64,000 nt of DNA from Lamellibrachia satsuma. Its lineage: Eukaryota > Annelida > Polychaeta > Sabellida > Siboglinidae. Positions within the stretch are counted from its first letter, which is position 1. Each line of letters starts with the position of its first letter. The notes under the pieces were generated by a model. That model did no database searches and was not told the origin of the DNA. It saw only the letters and a list, made by a program, of their open reading frames with translations. A program made the position numbers and the translations under genes. The stretch lies in assembly GCA_033239005.1 (NCBI GenBank), contig BSQZ01000096.1, positions 708,501-772,500 on the forward strand, read 5' to 3'. Shown here piece by piece: positions 36,611 through 47,687 of the stretch.

Positions 36611-37285
36611 ATGTATTCATATGCTAAATGTTTAGAAAGTGTATTTGTTGACTGACCTTCCCAGAAAACCATTATAGTATGGAAATTAACACGCTTTATC
36701 GACAACAATCGGGTATTGCACTGGAAAATCATTCATAATATCTTAAAACCAACTTTGTCAAATTAATAATGACGTTATGGCTATTTATATTCCTGTTTTG
36801 CGAAACACGATGACATTATTAATACTATATTACTTATTGTACTGTGAATATTAATTTCCTTGAGATATTCTGATGAAATGTTGAAAATTAAAATGTTCCA
36901 TGTACAGGGGTTATATATTTGTACAGTGAATCAGTGTAGGGGTGTTTTAATGTTTATTGTTATTGTAAAATTACAACAAATGCCTCTTTCCTTTGCTAAT
37001 AACTGATGAAATAAACAATGTATTAACCAGATATCGTATTCAATGTAGCCGACATCTGAAAGACATGTAGTTCCCTAAAATAACGCCACGAACGCGGCGG
37101 TGCGCACACGAGTTGCGCCAACTTTTGTAGTGCAATGTACGCTGACCAGTCAACCAGAGTCGTGGAATGTGCGCTGACACGCAAAACTTAGCATTACTTG
37201 AAGCATTTTCCTTTAGAATTATTAGTATTGTTATATCTAATCAGTGCGAAGATTAGCAGGCGGAAATAAAGATAACTGTGTGATT
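36611..37285. other. No gene recognised
   Basis: Intergenic AT-rich DNA with a small GC-rich patch at 37080-37165. No domain was recognised. Confidence 0.55.
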
Positions 37286-37290
37286 ACTGG

Positions 37291-37294
37291 CACA

Positions 37295-37354
<60 letters not shown>

Positions 37355-37400
37355 CGAACGCACACACGCACGCACGCACGCAAACACACACACACATACA

Positions 37401-37453
<53 letters not shown>
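37291..37453. repeat. (ACGC)n-(AC)n microsatellite
   Basis: ACGC tetranucleotides to about 37385 and then AC dinucleotides. The open frames on both strands (RTHART, CVCVCV) are artefacts. Confidence 0.97.
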
Positions 37454-37456
<3 letters not shown>

Positions 37457-37509
37457 CACACAAATTAAAGATAAAGGTAATTTCAGTCAACTAAACTGTT
37501 CATCTAGAA

Positions 37510-38015
37510 GAGTAAAGGGTATTTTAAAATATGACTAAAATTATGGGATTTAAAAAATAGTCATTAAGGTATCCAGGTAAAGGATCATTTCAACAAAAGC
37601 AGGGATCAATTAAAAACTTTTCTAGCTGACCGTGTCAAATAAATAAGGTGTCACGTTATGAAATGAATCGGTCACTTCATAGAATTAAGGGAAATCTAAA
37701 CATGCAAGGATGTATAGCGAAACACAAACTTAATGGGACAACAAACAAATTATGGGGTCACATCAAAAATGTAAGGGGTTATATCAAATAAATAAAACGT
37801 CTTTTAAATAAAATAAGGAATCATTTTGAAAAAATGTAAGGGTCGTTTAACAAAGTAACTAGCGCATCATCTGAAAATGTAAGGTGTCACCTCATAGAGT
37901 TAATGGGTTATTTCAAAATAATAATGTAAGGAGTCATATAAAAACACAAAGTTAAGGGACAATCAAAACATTAAGGAGTCATCTAAAAATGTAATAAGAA
38001 GGTCGTCTAAAAATC
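37510..38015. repeat. Degenerate tandem repeat of about 25-35 bp
   Basis: The phrase AATGTAAGG(A/G)GTCAT(C/A)T(C/A)AAAA recurs imperfectly about 15 times (for example near 37770, 37835, 37880, 37935 and 37975), with variable spacing. It reads as an old, decayed minisatellite. No coding content. Confidence 0.7.
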
Positions 38016-38019
38016 AGCC

Positions 38020-38660
38020 TCTTATTTTACGTTTTGAGGTGATCACTTTTTAATTTACAAATACCCTTTAGTTTTTTGGTATTACCTGTAAATACATTTT
38101 AAATATACCCTAATTTTTATATGTTGAGTTGCTCGCTTAATTGTTTAGACAACCCCCTTTAATAGCAACTAAAATCCATTGATATTTATTGCATATAATC
38201 ATTGTGGGCTGTTTATTCAGACTAAATGTCTAAATTATTTTTTTCTTGCATAATGTTGCATCATCTGCATGATAAAAATAAAAATGTGCCTACCTTGTGA
38301 CAGACCATTTATATATAATACATAATAAAGGTTTATCGATTGAGCTTGTTCAAAGCCGATTGTTTTACGTACATTTTCTGACTAAACACTTCTTCAATTT
38401 CTATAACAGTATCCTGATTTTATTTGTAATAACTTATGAATAAATACAGGGTTGAAACATTAAAGCCATAGAATACAAGTTTATCATACATACATAATTA
38501 GATTTTAACGCACCACTATTTAAAAAAAAGGATAACATTTATGTTGAATGTAATTTATTAGAAATTTTAGTACTTAACATTATCTCTTAGCTTGAATTTA
38601 TCTAAATATAGCTGGCAGTTTTTACACTGTAAAGTTTATGTAACTTGTTTTATAAAATAA
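38020..38660. other. No gene recognised
   Basis: AT-rich intergenic DNA between two repeat arrays. Confidence 0.55.
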
Positions 38661-38669
38661 ACATTATAT

Positions 38670-39205
38670 TGGAGGCATCCGCACACTCTGGCTTAGACTG
38701 GAGCCATTCACACACTCTGGCTTAGACTGGAGCCATCCACATACTCTGGCTTAGACTGGAGCTATCCACACACTCTGGTTTATACTGCAGACATCCACAA
38801 ACTCTGACTTAGACTGGAGCCATCCACACCCTCTGGCTTAGACTGGAGCCACCCACACACTCTGGCTTATAATGGAGCCATTTACACTGTCTGACTTAGA
38901 CTGGAGCCACCCACACACTCTGGCTTAGACTGGAGCCATGCTCAAATGCTGGCTTAGACTGGAGCCATCCACACACTCTGCTTGAGACTGGAGCCATCCA
39001 CACACGCTGGCTTAGACTGGAGCCATCCATACACGTTGGTTTAGACTGGAGCCATCCACACACTCTGGCTTAAACTGGAGCCATCCACACCCTCTGGCTT
39101 AGACTGGGGCCACCCACACACTCTGGCTTATAATGGAGCCATTTACACTCTCTGACTTAGACTGGATCCATCCACACACTCTGGCTTAGACTGGAGCCAT
39201 ATGGA
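38670..39205. repeat. 29-bp tandem repeat, about 18 copies
   Basis: Unit of 29 bp built on GGCTTAGACTGGAGCCATCC plus ACACACTCT. The period was checked between 38717 and 38746. Moderate divergence between units, and a multi-unit block near 38820-38890 recurs at 39085-39155. It ends where the LINE endonuclease fragment at 39206 begins. Confidence 0.96.
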
Positions 39206-39382
39206 CAAATGTCAGCAGACAGGCTGATGTATCAGATGTTGATAGCCATGTTTCTGTCAAAGCTAAAATGTCTATGTGTTTAAATAACATCAGATCACAA
39301 AGGGCAGCAGATTTTTGACGGACAGATCTAAGATTTCTAGTGGCAAAGCGCATGTTTTGAACTGTTTTTGGTCAGGGATTTA
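39206..39382 (-). pseudogene. LINE endonuclease N-terminus with 2A-like motif (minus strand)
   Basis: Minus-strand reading gives LLAGDVSINP*PKTVQNMRF, then RNLRSVRQKSAALCD and DILALTETWLSTSDT, the first strands of an L2-like LINE endonuclease. GDVSINP-stop-P matches the 2A consensus DxExNPGP, except that E is S and the G codon is TGA (one base from GGA). N-terminal 2A sequences ahead of the endonuclease are known from some CR1/L2-type LINEs. The segment is bounded by a 29-bp array on one side and the 38-bp array on the other. Confidence 0.78.
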
Positions 39383-39630
39383 TTGAGACGTCACCTGCAA
39401 GAAGAATGATGGTAGATGTATTGAGACGTCACCTGCAAGAAGAATGATGGTAGATGTATTGAGACGTCACCTGCAAGAAGAATGATGATAGATTTGTTGA
39501 GACGTCACCTGCAAGAAGAATGATGATATATTAATTGAGACGTCACCTGCAAGAATAATGATGATAGATTTGTTGAGACGTCACCTGCAAGAAGAATGAT
39601 GATAGATTTATTGAGACGTCACCAGCAAGA

Positions 39631-40735
39631 CATATAGGCAATGATGTAATCAACTGGATAGAAAAGTGGCTTACACACAGAAGACAGAGAGTAATAGTAG
39701 ATGGTAAGATTTCAAACTGGAAATCTGTTTTGAGTGGGGTACCACAGGGATCAGTGTTAGGCCCTATACTGTTTTTAATATATATAAATGATTTGGAGGA
39801 TGACATATCTAGCAAAGTACTCAAATTTGCAGATGACACAAAGGTATTCAGAAAGGTTACTAATGATACAGATAAACAAAGTTTACAGGATGATCTAGAA
39901 AAATTAGTTAAATGGTCAGAAAAATGGCAAATGTTATTCAATTTTGGGAAGTGTAAATGTATACACATAGGACATGGAAATATGGATGAGGAATATAAAA
40001 TGGGGGATGCTGTACTAGGTAGAACCACACAAGAAAAGGATTTAGGAGTAATATTTAATGCTGACATGAAAGTTTCAGAGCAATGTGGGATTGCTGCTTC
40101 GAAAGGAAATCAAATTCTAGGCCTAATTAGGAGAACTATCACGTATAAGGAGAAACATCTAATTGTACCCCTGTACAAAGCAATAGTTAGACCACATTTG
40201 GAATATTGTATTCAAGCATGGAGGCCATATCGTAAAAAAGACATAGATAAGCTAGAAAGAATACAACGAAGAGCAACTAAGATGATTCCAGAATTAAGAG
40301 ACCTTAGTTACGAAAGTCGCTTATTACAATGTGGTTTGACAACACTAGAGACCAGGAGACTAAGAGGAGACCAAATAGAAGTGTTTAAAATAGTGAACGG
40401 TTATGAGGATGTTGATAGGAATATGTTCTTCAAACTTAAAGAAGGCAGTAGAACCAGAGGACACAAAGCAGCATTAGTTAAGGAGCAGTGTAGGTTGGAC
40501 ATGAGAAAGTACTCATTCTCACAGAGGGTGATAAATGAATGGAACAAACTGCCAAACGATTGTGTTAATGCTAGTAGTGTGAATATGTTTAAAAATAGAA
40601 TTGACAGATATCTGATAAGGGCGGGCTACACATAGATGTGAAAATTGTTGGACTCTCGATAAGCCAATGGCTTCCTTGTCCACTTGCCATCTGGAACTTG
40701 TTCGAGATGGCAATCTTGTTAAATCTTGTTAAAAA
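39631..40735 (+). mobile_element. 5'-truncated CR1-like insertion inside the 38-bp array
   Basis: The insertion starts mid-RT (HIGNDVINWIEKW) and keeps an uninterrupted 301-codon frame (39730-40635). This has SGVPQGSVLGPILFLIYIND, LKFADDTKVF (catalytic FADD intact) and a C-terminal YDLSYESRLLQ-type thumb ending RYLIRAGYT. The 3' UTR is only about 100 bp and ends in a hairpin (40684-40713) and two CTTGTTAAA repeats. The left flank GCAAGA and right flank AAGAAGAATG fit a 4-bp AAGA target duplication in the minisatellite unit. The open frame and clean junctions make it one of the youngest insertions in the window. Confidence 0.92.
40684..40713 (+). other. 3' hairpin of the CR1-like element
   Basis: TTGCCATCT (40684-40692) pairs perfectly with AGATGGCAA (40705-40713), and the inner GAAC/GTTC can extend the stem past one mismatch. 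A terminal hairpin followed by short direct repeats is the usual RT recognition end of CR1/L2-type LINE RNA. Confidence 0.8.
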
Positions 40736-41511
40736 AGAAGAATGATGATATATTTGTTGAGACGTCACCTGCAAGAAGAATGATGATAGATTTGTTGAGA
40801 CGTCACCTGCAAGAAGAATGATGATAGATTTATTGAGACGTCACCTGCAAGAAGAATGATGATAGATTTGTTGAGACGTCACCAGCAAGAAGAATGATGA
40901 TAGATTTGTTGAGACGTCACCAGCAAGAAGAATGATGATAGATTTGTTGAGACGTCACCTGCAAGAAGAATGATGATAGATTTGTTGAGACGTCACCTGC
41001 AAGAAGAATGACGATAAATTTGTTGAGACGTCACCTGCAAGAAGAATGATGATAGATTTGTTGAGACGTCACCTGCAAGAAGAATGACGATAGATTTGTT
41101 GAGACGTCACCTGCAAGAAGAATGACGATAAATTTGTTGAGACGTCACCTGCAAGAAGAATGACGATAGATTTGTTGAGACGTCACCTGCAAGAAGAATG
41201 ATGATAAATTTGTTGAGACGTCACCTGCAAGAAGAATGATGATAGATTTGTTGAGACGTCACCTGCAAGAAGAATGATGATAGATTTGTTGAGACGTCAC
41301 CTGCAAGAAGAATGACGATAGATTTGTTGAGACGTCACCTGCAAGAAGAATGATGATAGACAGCCTAAATGATGATAGACAGCCTAAATGATGGGTTACA
41401 ACCAGATTTTGTATACAATGTTCTCTATGTACAAATACTAAGACAAGAAAGTTGTAAAGCTGACTGCGCACAGACAACCTGCGTAGGTGGTCCAACGTGT
41501 GGTCCAACGAC

Positions 41512-42239
41512 AATGCCGAAAAGTAGATGTACCAATGACAAACCAACAATGCCTGAACAGTCCGAAGAGATCAATGACCTGAAACGATCGGTAAACTTCA
41601 TCAGCGACAAGTTGAATGAAATCCTGAAATCGAAGAGAGAAATCTCAGAGATACTCTCACTTGTAAAAAAAACTCGAAAAAATAAACGCAGAAAAGGATG
41701 AAAAAATAAGAGACCTTCAAAGCCGTGTAGACAATCTAGAACAATATTCCCGATTGGAAAATGTCGTAATATCAGGACTTCGAACAACACCTGATGCACA
41801 CCTTCAACACACACCTGGAGAGAACAATGCCCTGGAAGAAAATGTCCTCGCATTGTTCAACAAACAGCTAGATGTGCCCATAACAAAGAACGATATTTCC
41901 GTGTGTCACACGCTAAGACGACGATCAAATGACAGAATCAAAGACAACAACCAGCAACGCGACATCATCGTCCGTTTCGTCAGTAGACGAAGTAAAACAG
42001 CGGTTATGCGTAATGCCCGTCGACTCAAGGGCACAAAAATATACGTTAACGAACACTTAACTACGAAAAATGCTACGCTGGCAAAAACCGCACGCAAGCT
42101 ACAAAAAGAAAACAAGATTGCTTTCACCTGGGTGCGGAACTGCAAAGTGTTTGTTAAGGCTCTCGGCTCGCCAGAAACTGCCAAAACCCACATCATCACT
42201 GAAGAAAGTGACTTTGTCAGGCTGAAGTTACTGAAGTGA
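41512..42239 (+). pseudogene. LINE ORF1 (coiled coil plus RRM-like domain), one frameshift
   Basis: The first part (to 41701) is a heptad-rich segment (EEINDLKRSVNFISDKLNEI) ending at a run of A bases, where the frame slips. The second part (41754-42239) has YSRLENVVISGLRT just upstream, RDIIVRFVSRRSKTAVMRNA and GTKIYVNEHLTTKNATLAK, typical of L1-ORF1p-like RNA-binding proteins of Jockey- and L1-type LINEs. It would act as an RNA chaperone in the retrotransposon RNP. A single indel in the poly-A run at about 41670-41700 splits the frame. Confidence 0.82.
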
Positions 42240-42443
42240 CCTTGCCAGCAGTAACTTGCCAGTGACAATGACGACAGGTTATACCACATCTAAATGTCAA
42301 ATACCATAACCAAACTTGACTCAAGTCAATTCCAATTTTGGTTAATCAGTAAACAAAATATGTTATATTGCTATTACTTATGTTATAACTTTTTAATTTT
42401 ATTTTTTCCATTGAGAGTGTATTTATAATTTTTTTTTTTTTTG

Positions 42444-42448
<5 letters not shown>

Positions 42449-42493
<45 letters not shown>
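42449..42493. repeat. (TA)n microsatellite in the LINE spacer
   Basis: About 45 bp of TA between ORF1 and ORF2, after a T-run at 42427-42440. Confidence 0.95.
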
Positions 42494-42497
<4 letters not shown>

Positions 42498-42796
42498 TTC
42501 TATATACAATGTCAATAAATGGTAATGGTTTATCAATTTGTATTGACACATGTGAACATACTTTGAAAATACAAAATGTTAACTTTGCAGGTCTAGATGA
42601 ATTGTTGCTCAATAACAACACGTGTATGTCTAAAATAATTAATCCAGTAAGGACTATTATGATATCAATGTCATTACGTCATCAATACTATCCTCTCCAG
42701 TGAGGACTATTATATCACCAGAACTGTATACATGTACTAGCAATATTAGTAATATCAACATATTTAATATTAATTTTTCACTCATCTATCTAAATT

Positions 42797-45420
42797 ATGT
42801 CGATACCTACTGAAGAATTTTCTCAATTTCAAGGCACAGGCACAGTAACATCCGATGAAGCATTCCTCTCATACTTAGGAGGAAATCAAAACAACCTAAG
42901 TAATGTTTTATGTACAAATGAAAATAATGATGAAAATAACGAGCCTCAAGTAATACGCTGCTCTTCATATTATGACATTGATAAGTTCACCATTCTAGCA
43001 AACAGTAACACTAACAGTTTTAGTATTCTAAGCTCGAACATTCAGTCTATAAATGCAAAGTTTAATGAACTTGAAATGTTCGTAGAGGACTTACGTAGTA
43101 TCAATTTTAAATTTAGCGTAATATGCTTACAAGAGACGTGGAAAGCTGATAATGATGATTTCTCTCAATTTTTTTTAGATGGATATGATTGTATAACACA
43201 GGGGAAAAAGTGTAGCAACAAAGGAGGGTTACTAATATATGTGGACAATAAATATAAATCTGAAGTAAAAATGAATTTAAATACGTACGAACACTGGGAA
43301 GGGCTAATGATTAAAGTAATTGGAAATAATTTATCAAAGACAATGACCATTGGAAATATATATATACCTCCAAGAACATTCAACGAAAATATTACAAAAT
43401 TCATTGATGAATGTTCATCAACTTTTTTGTAAGCTAAATAAATCTTTATTAGAAAGCATTGCTGGGATCTTCACAAAAACATTTTCAGACCATCAACCTT
43501 ATTTTTTATTTCTAGACAATATTCCAAAAATAGAATTTCCTCCCAAATTTATAAAAATAAATACACAAAGTGAAGAAGCCATGCAGAAAGTTCAAATTGA
43601 AATAGATTCATATAACTGTTACAACAAACTACATAAACATCAAAATGAGGACCCCAATCTAAATTATAACATAATGCATGAAGAAATTATGCACGCAAAA
43701 AATAAGTACATGCCAATTAAAATAATTAAATTTAATAAATACAAACATAAAAATTCGATATGGATCACTCAAGGTCTGTTAAAAATTAGATATCGGGACA
43801 CACTTTATAAACAATTAAAAATGTCTGACCCTAATTCACCAGATTATGAGACCACAAACGCTATCCTCAAAACGTACAACTCCATATTAAAAATAAATAT
43901 TCGTGGAGTTAAACAATAATTATTTTGAAGCACGATTTAACCGATTCAAAAATGATATAAGAAATGCTTGGAAAACCATCAATGAAATTCTTTAAAAAAA
44001 TAAAGGAAAGAAAACATCCTCAACATTTTTTAAAGAAAACGGTACTAGTATTACTGATAAAACTGATATAGCAAAGAAATTCAATAATTATTTTACAAAC
44101 ATTGGTCAAACTATTGCAGAAAGCATTCAATATAAAGGAAATAAAAACTATGACTACTATTTAAATACACAAGTTAAATCTGTTCTCAAATTTAAGAATG
44201 TTAATGAAAAAACTGTAAGGAAAACAATAAATGATCTTCCAACAAAAACAGTAGTGGATTCGACGGCATTTCTTCCAAATTGCTGAAAATAATTGAACCT
44301 GCAATCATTAAATCCTTAACCTTAGTAATTAACCAAGTCATAAATTCAGGCATATTTCCTGATAACCTTAAAATTTCAAAAGTGATTCCAATTTTCAAGA
44401 ACGATGACCCAACATTATTCAAAAACTATAGGCCTATTTCTCTCCTTCCAACTATTTCTAAAGTCTTAGAGAAAATCATCCACAATCAGTTATCTGTTTA
44501 TTTTCAACAGAATATGCATCAGTTGAACTAGTAGATAGAATCATTACTCAAATGGATAGAAATCACTTACCAATTAGTATATTTCTTGACCTTTCCAAGG
44601 CTTTTGATATTATTGACCATTCAATATTACTAAATAAATTAAGACACTATGGCTTAGACGGTTAAACTCTTCTTTTATTTAAAAGCTATTTAAGCAACCG
44701 TAAACAGTACACCGAATTTGATGATACCACATCTGAAACTTCACTCATTAAAGTTGGAGTACCACAAGGGTCCATCCTAGAACCACTATTATTTACTATA
44801 TACATAAATGATTTCTCACAAGCCAGCCAAATGTTTAACTTTATAATATATGCTGATGATACCACTTTATTTAGCACTATTGAAACTTTCAGAAATAGTG
44901 TCCAAAATAAAAGTACAGAATCAGTAATAAATGAAGAACTCCTCAAAATAGTTGAGTGGCTTAATATAAATAAGCTATCACTAAATAAAAGTAAATCTAA
45001 ATACATGACCTTCCAAATGCCAAACAAAACTACACTGACATTATCTCTCAAAATAAATAATATGGATATTGATAAAGTGGAAGAATTTAACTACCTAGGC
45101 TTAACTATAGATACTAACTTAAATTGGAAAAAAACACACGGAAAAAATATCAAATAAGTGTTCCAAAACTATATGAATACTAAACAGATTAAAACATGCA
45201 TTACCTTTAGAAATGAAAGTTATGTTATACAATGCATTGATATTACATCATATTAATTACTGTATTACGACATGGGGATATCAAAGAAACAGATTAGTGA
45301 AAGTACAAAAGAAAGCAGTACGAATTATAACATTAAGCAAATACAATTCACACACAGAACCACTTTTAAAAAACTCAACACACTAAAAGTAGAAGACTTA
45401 CTAAAACTACAATAACTTAA
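42797..45420 (+). pseudogene. LINE ORF2 (endonuclease-reverse transcriptase), broken
   Basis: The endonuclease N-part (42797-43432) has SSNIQSINAKFNELEMF, VICLQETWKADND and GGLLIYVDNKYK. It then loses the GDFN segment by deletion and resumes at FSDHQPYFLFLD (43480). A linker has YKHKNSIWITQGLLKIRY (43740-43800). RT blocks: KVIPIFKNDDPTLFKNYRPI (44380-44440), ISIFLDLSKAFDIIDHS (44575-44625), VGVPQGSILEPLLFTIYIND (44755-44812) and IIYADDTTLF (44842-44871, catalytic YADD intact). A VEEFNYLGLTIDTNLNWKK tail follows at 45080-45130. At least five frame interruptions make it inactive. Confidence 0.9.
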
Positions 45421-46196
45421 ATTTTATTACAAATATATACATCAAAATCTACCTGTCTACAAATACATACATTCACAACTATAATAATAGGAGAACAACT
45501 GAACTACATATTTACAGAACTAAACATGAATTTGTAAAAACAATTTGCCACATGTTATAAACAATATCCCTGATTTAGTTATAGACAAGATAGTGACTCA
45601 TAGTTTGAAAGGCTTTTCAAGTTATGCCAAAAATTACATGCTACAAAAATTTAATGACACATGCACTCTCCTAAATTGCTATATATGCCAACTAAATTAA
45701 ATAAATTATGAATGAGCATAACACAGTTCATGCAATCACAATTAAACTTTTCAATTTGTATACTTGTACACAGGCTTACACGTGGACAGGCGAAAACAAC
45801 ACATAAATCACACCAGTACAACACATCATCACACACTTAAATTGATTATATGTAAGACACAGACAAAAACCAAATATGCTCTCTACTTTTTTTAATGTAG
45901 AAATATATGTATAGGGAATATATGTTTATTGTTATTGTTAGTTTGGGTGGCTCCTACGATAGCGACCAGTGTTGGTTTTAGTAGGAGTCTCCCGTCCCAC
46001 AGCAAATATGTTTTTTTTTTGCATAATGTATTACTTTTATTGATGATTTATTAGTTGCTATTATATATTGTACAGTTCTATATGTGCATGTATCATATGT
46101 ATTTATATAATTTATATTGCCACTCAATATAATTTATCTATGTTTTTTGCTGTTGGGACAAATAAAATTTATCCATATCATTATCCTTATCCTTAT

Positions 46197-46920
46197 AGAT
46201 ATCTTCCTCAAGAGAATAGCATTTATCCTTAAACAATGCAGACAAAGGTAATAAACAAATGACCAGCACGAAGAGAAAATACATATTATACGCTCGGTGA
46301 TAATGAAGAATAAATAAATAAGTAAAAATACATTCGAAAGGTAGAATTTGATGTTGTTAAGGTTATGGGAAAGAGGTCACAATTCTGGGATCAAGACTAA
46401 TTTATTTAATTAGAAATGTTGACCAGGGCCGACTCCGATCGCTAAATTGTGACTCCAAGGCTTGTTAGATGGAGCAACTATCACTAGTATTAATATAGCC
46501 TAGCTCTAGGACTAGAATATAAATGTAGCTGACAGCTTAACCAAAAACAACAACACTATTTTTAGTATTAATATATAGTCACTAACATAGACAGAAAGGA
46601 GTTAAAAGTGCATAATCGAATGCTGAATAATTAAAATATTACAAAGAAGAAGCAAATATATAAAGAGCATACAATTATAACATATTTAATTAAAAACATG
46701 CCAAAACAAACGAACAATGTTCCGTGCCAGCGACAAGAATGGGCGATAATAGTAGTAAACAGTTAACGCATAACTGTCAAAGTATAAAATTTACAGTAAA
46801 AATACTTATCTTAACGTTGACGTTGTGTTAGACATAAAACATCTTATTAAATATTATATTACACGACAATAATTAAAATTAAATCGTTGTAAAGCTTAAA
46901 AACATAAACCAGAGGAGAAC
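46197..46920. other. No gene recognised; upstream region of gene 2
   Basis: AT-rich DNA without domains. No TATA or initiator that can be defended, although the promoter of gene 2 should lie in its right part or just after it. Confidence 0.5.
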
Positions 46921-47098
46921 CAAATGTTTCAAATATATAAACTCGGCAGCCGCGTTCTGATGTCACGCACATGTGAACAGGACATTGGAACGCAGCGAGT
47001 GTGTCGCGCCAAGCACCCGAAGCGACGTGAAAGCGGTCAAAGCTCCTGCTCGACGAGTTTACATTCATTGCATATCAGTTGTCGGTCGGCATACCACT

Positions 47099-47687
47099 AT
47101 GGGAAGGATCTGCCTTACATTTGTGAAACAGCTATTGGGATGTGTGATATTGACAGTGATTTTTCTATTCAGTGGAATACTTTGGTTTCCTTCAAGGCCG
47201 TGCCCTCCGTGTAAGCAGGTCGAAACCAGTATATGCACTACCGACCGCAACATATTAGCTGATGTTTCGGTGGTCAAAGATTTGACGACTGAACTGAATC
47301 ATACACCACTTGTATCTTACGACGTCTTAGAGCTGATGCGTCGCTACGGCCTCAACTCGACGTTACTCAGCTGGTCTTTGCCGAGGAACATTTCAGACGG
47401 TGACGATTTCGTGGTTCCGAATGTTATACACTTCATGCACTTCGGTAAAACTTTGAGGTTTGAATTTAGAAACTATCTAACTGTTCTTGGTGTGCACAAG
47501 TTCATGAAACCAGATTACATCATCTTTCACGGTGATGGTGAAATCAGTGGCCGTTGGTGGAACAAGACATTGGCCGACGTTCCAAATTTGTATCGCGTGT
47601 GGCTGCAGCAGCCAACGGAAATACACGGCCGCAAGATGCGTTATATACAGCACGCAGCGGACATAACTAGACTTCAAATGTTATACG
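47099..47687 (+). CDS. Glycosyltransferase gene 2 (GT32-like), exon 1
   Basis: 196 codons plus one base, phase-1 donor TTATACG|GTACGT. The ATG at 47099 is chosen because CATACCACTATGGG aligns with CATACCACCATGGG of gene 1. The frame is open further upstream to 46973, but that part has no counterpart. Features: signal anchor LLGCVILTVIFLFSGILWF (about residues 13-31), a short Cys-containing stem, VVPNVIHFMHFGKTLRFEF, DYIIFHGDGEISGRWW, and a final IQHAADITRLQMLY. Sequons NST, NIS and NKT fit a lumenal Golgi enzyme. The fold is GT32/Gly_transf_sug; the sugar and acceptor are unknown. The first intron base starts a large 20-bp array built from this very junction. Confidence 0.87.

Larger units (their letters stand above)
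39383..41362. repeat. 38-bp tandem repeat, about 23 copies, split by a CR1 insertion
   Basis: Unit of 38 bp starting TTGAGACGTCACCTGCAAGA and ending in GATAGATTTG. The period was checked at 40757 to 40795. About 7 units lie at 39383-39630 and about 16 at 40736-41362. On the minus strand each unit encodes LLAGDVSTN, the 2A-like motif of the adjacent LINE. At the left edge the unit passes into the true 2A/endonuclease sequence. At the right edge (41362-41400, minus) it passes into CNPSF or HHLGCLSSFRLSIIILLAG reading, the upstream side of the same motif. Confidence 0.93.
41400..46196 (+). mobile_element. Second-family non-LTR retrotransposon, nearly full length but inactive
   Basis: Contains ORF1 (41512-42239), a (TA)n-bearing spacer, ORF2 (42797-about 45410) and a 3' UTR ending in ATCATTATCCTTATCCTTAT short repeats at about 46175-46196. 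ORF2 is broken by a deletion in the endonuclease, several stops and frameshifts. It is the same family as the minus-strand relic at 30.3-32.5 kb. The 5' end lies against the 38-bp array and cannot be placed exactly. Confidence 0.85.

Noticed and set aside
37237..37490. Cysteine- and histidine-rich frames over ACGC/AC repeats
   Set aside because: Microsatellite translation. The same holds for 49469-49709, 50447-50725 and 51663-51912.
39383..41362. CRE (TGACGTCA) regulatory array in the 38-bp repeat
   Set aside because: The unit has AGACGTCA, one base off. Its origin as LINE 2A coding sequence explains the word without regulation.
46973..47098. Upstream start for glycosyltransferase gene 2 (42 extra residues)
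   Set aside because: The paralog starts at the aligned internal ATG, and the extra residues precede the membrane anchor without similarity.
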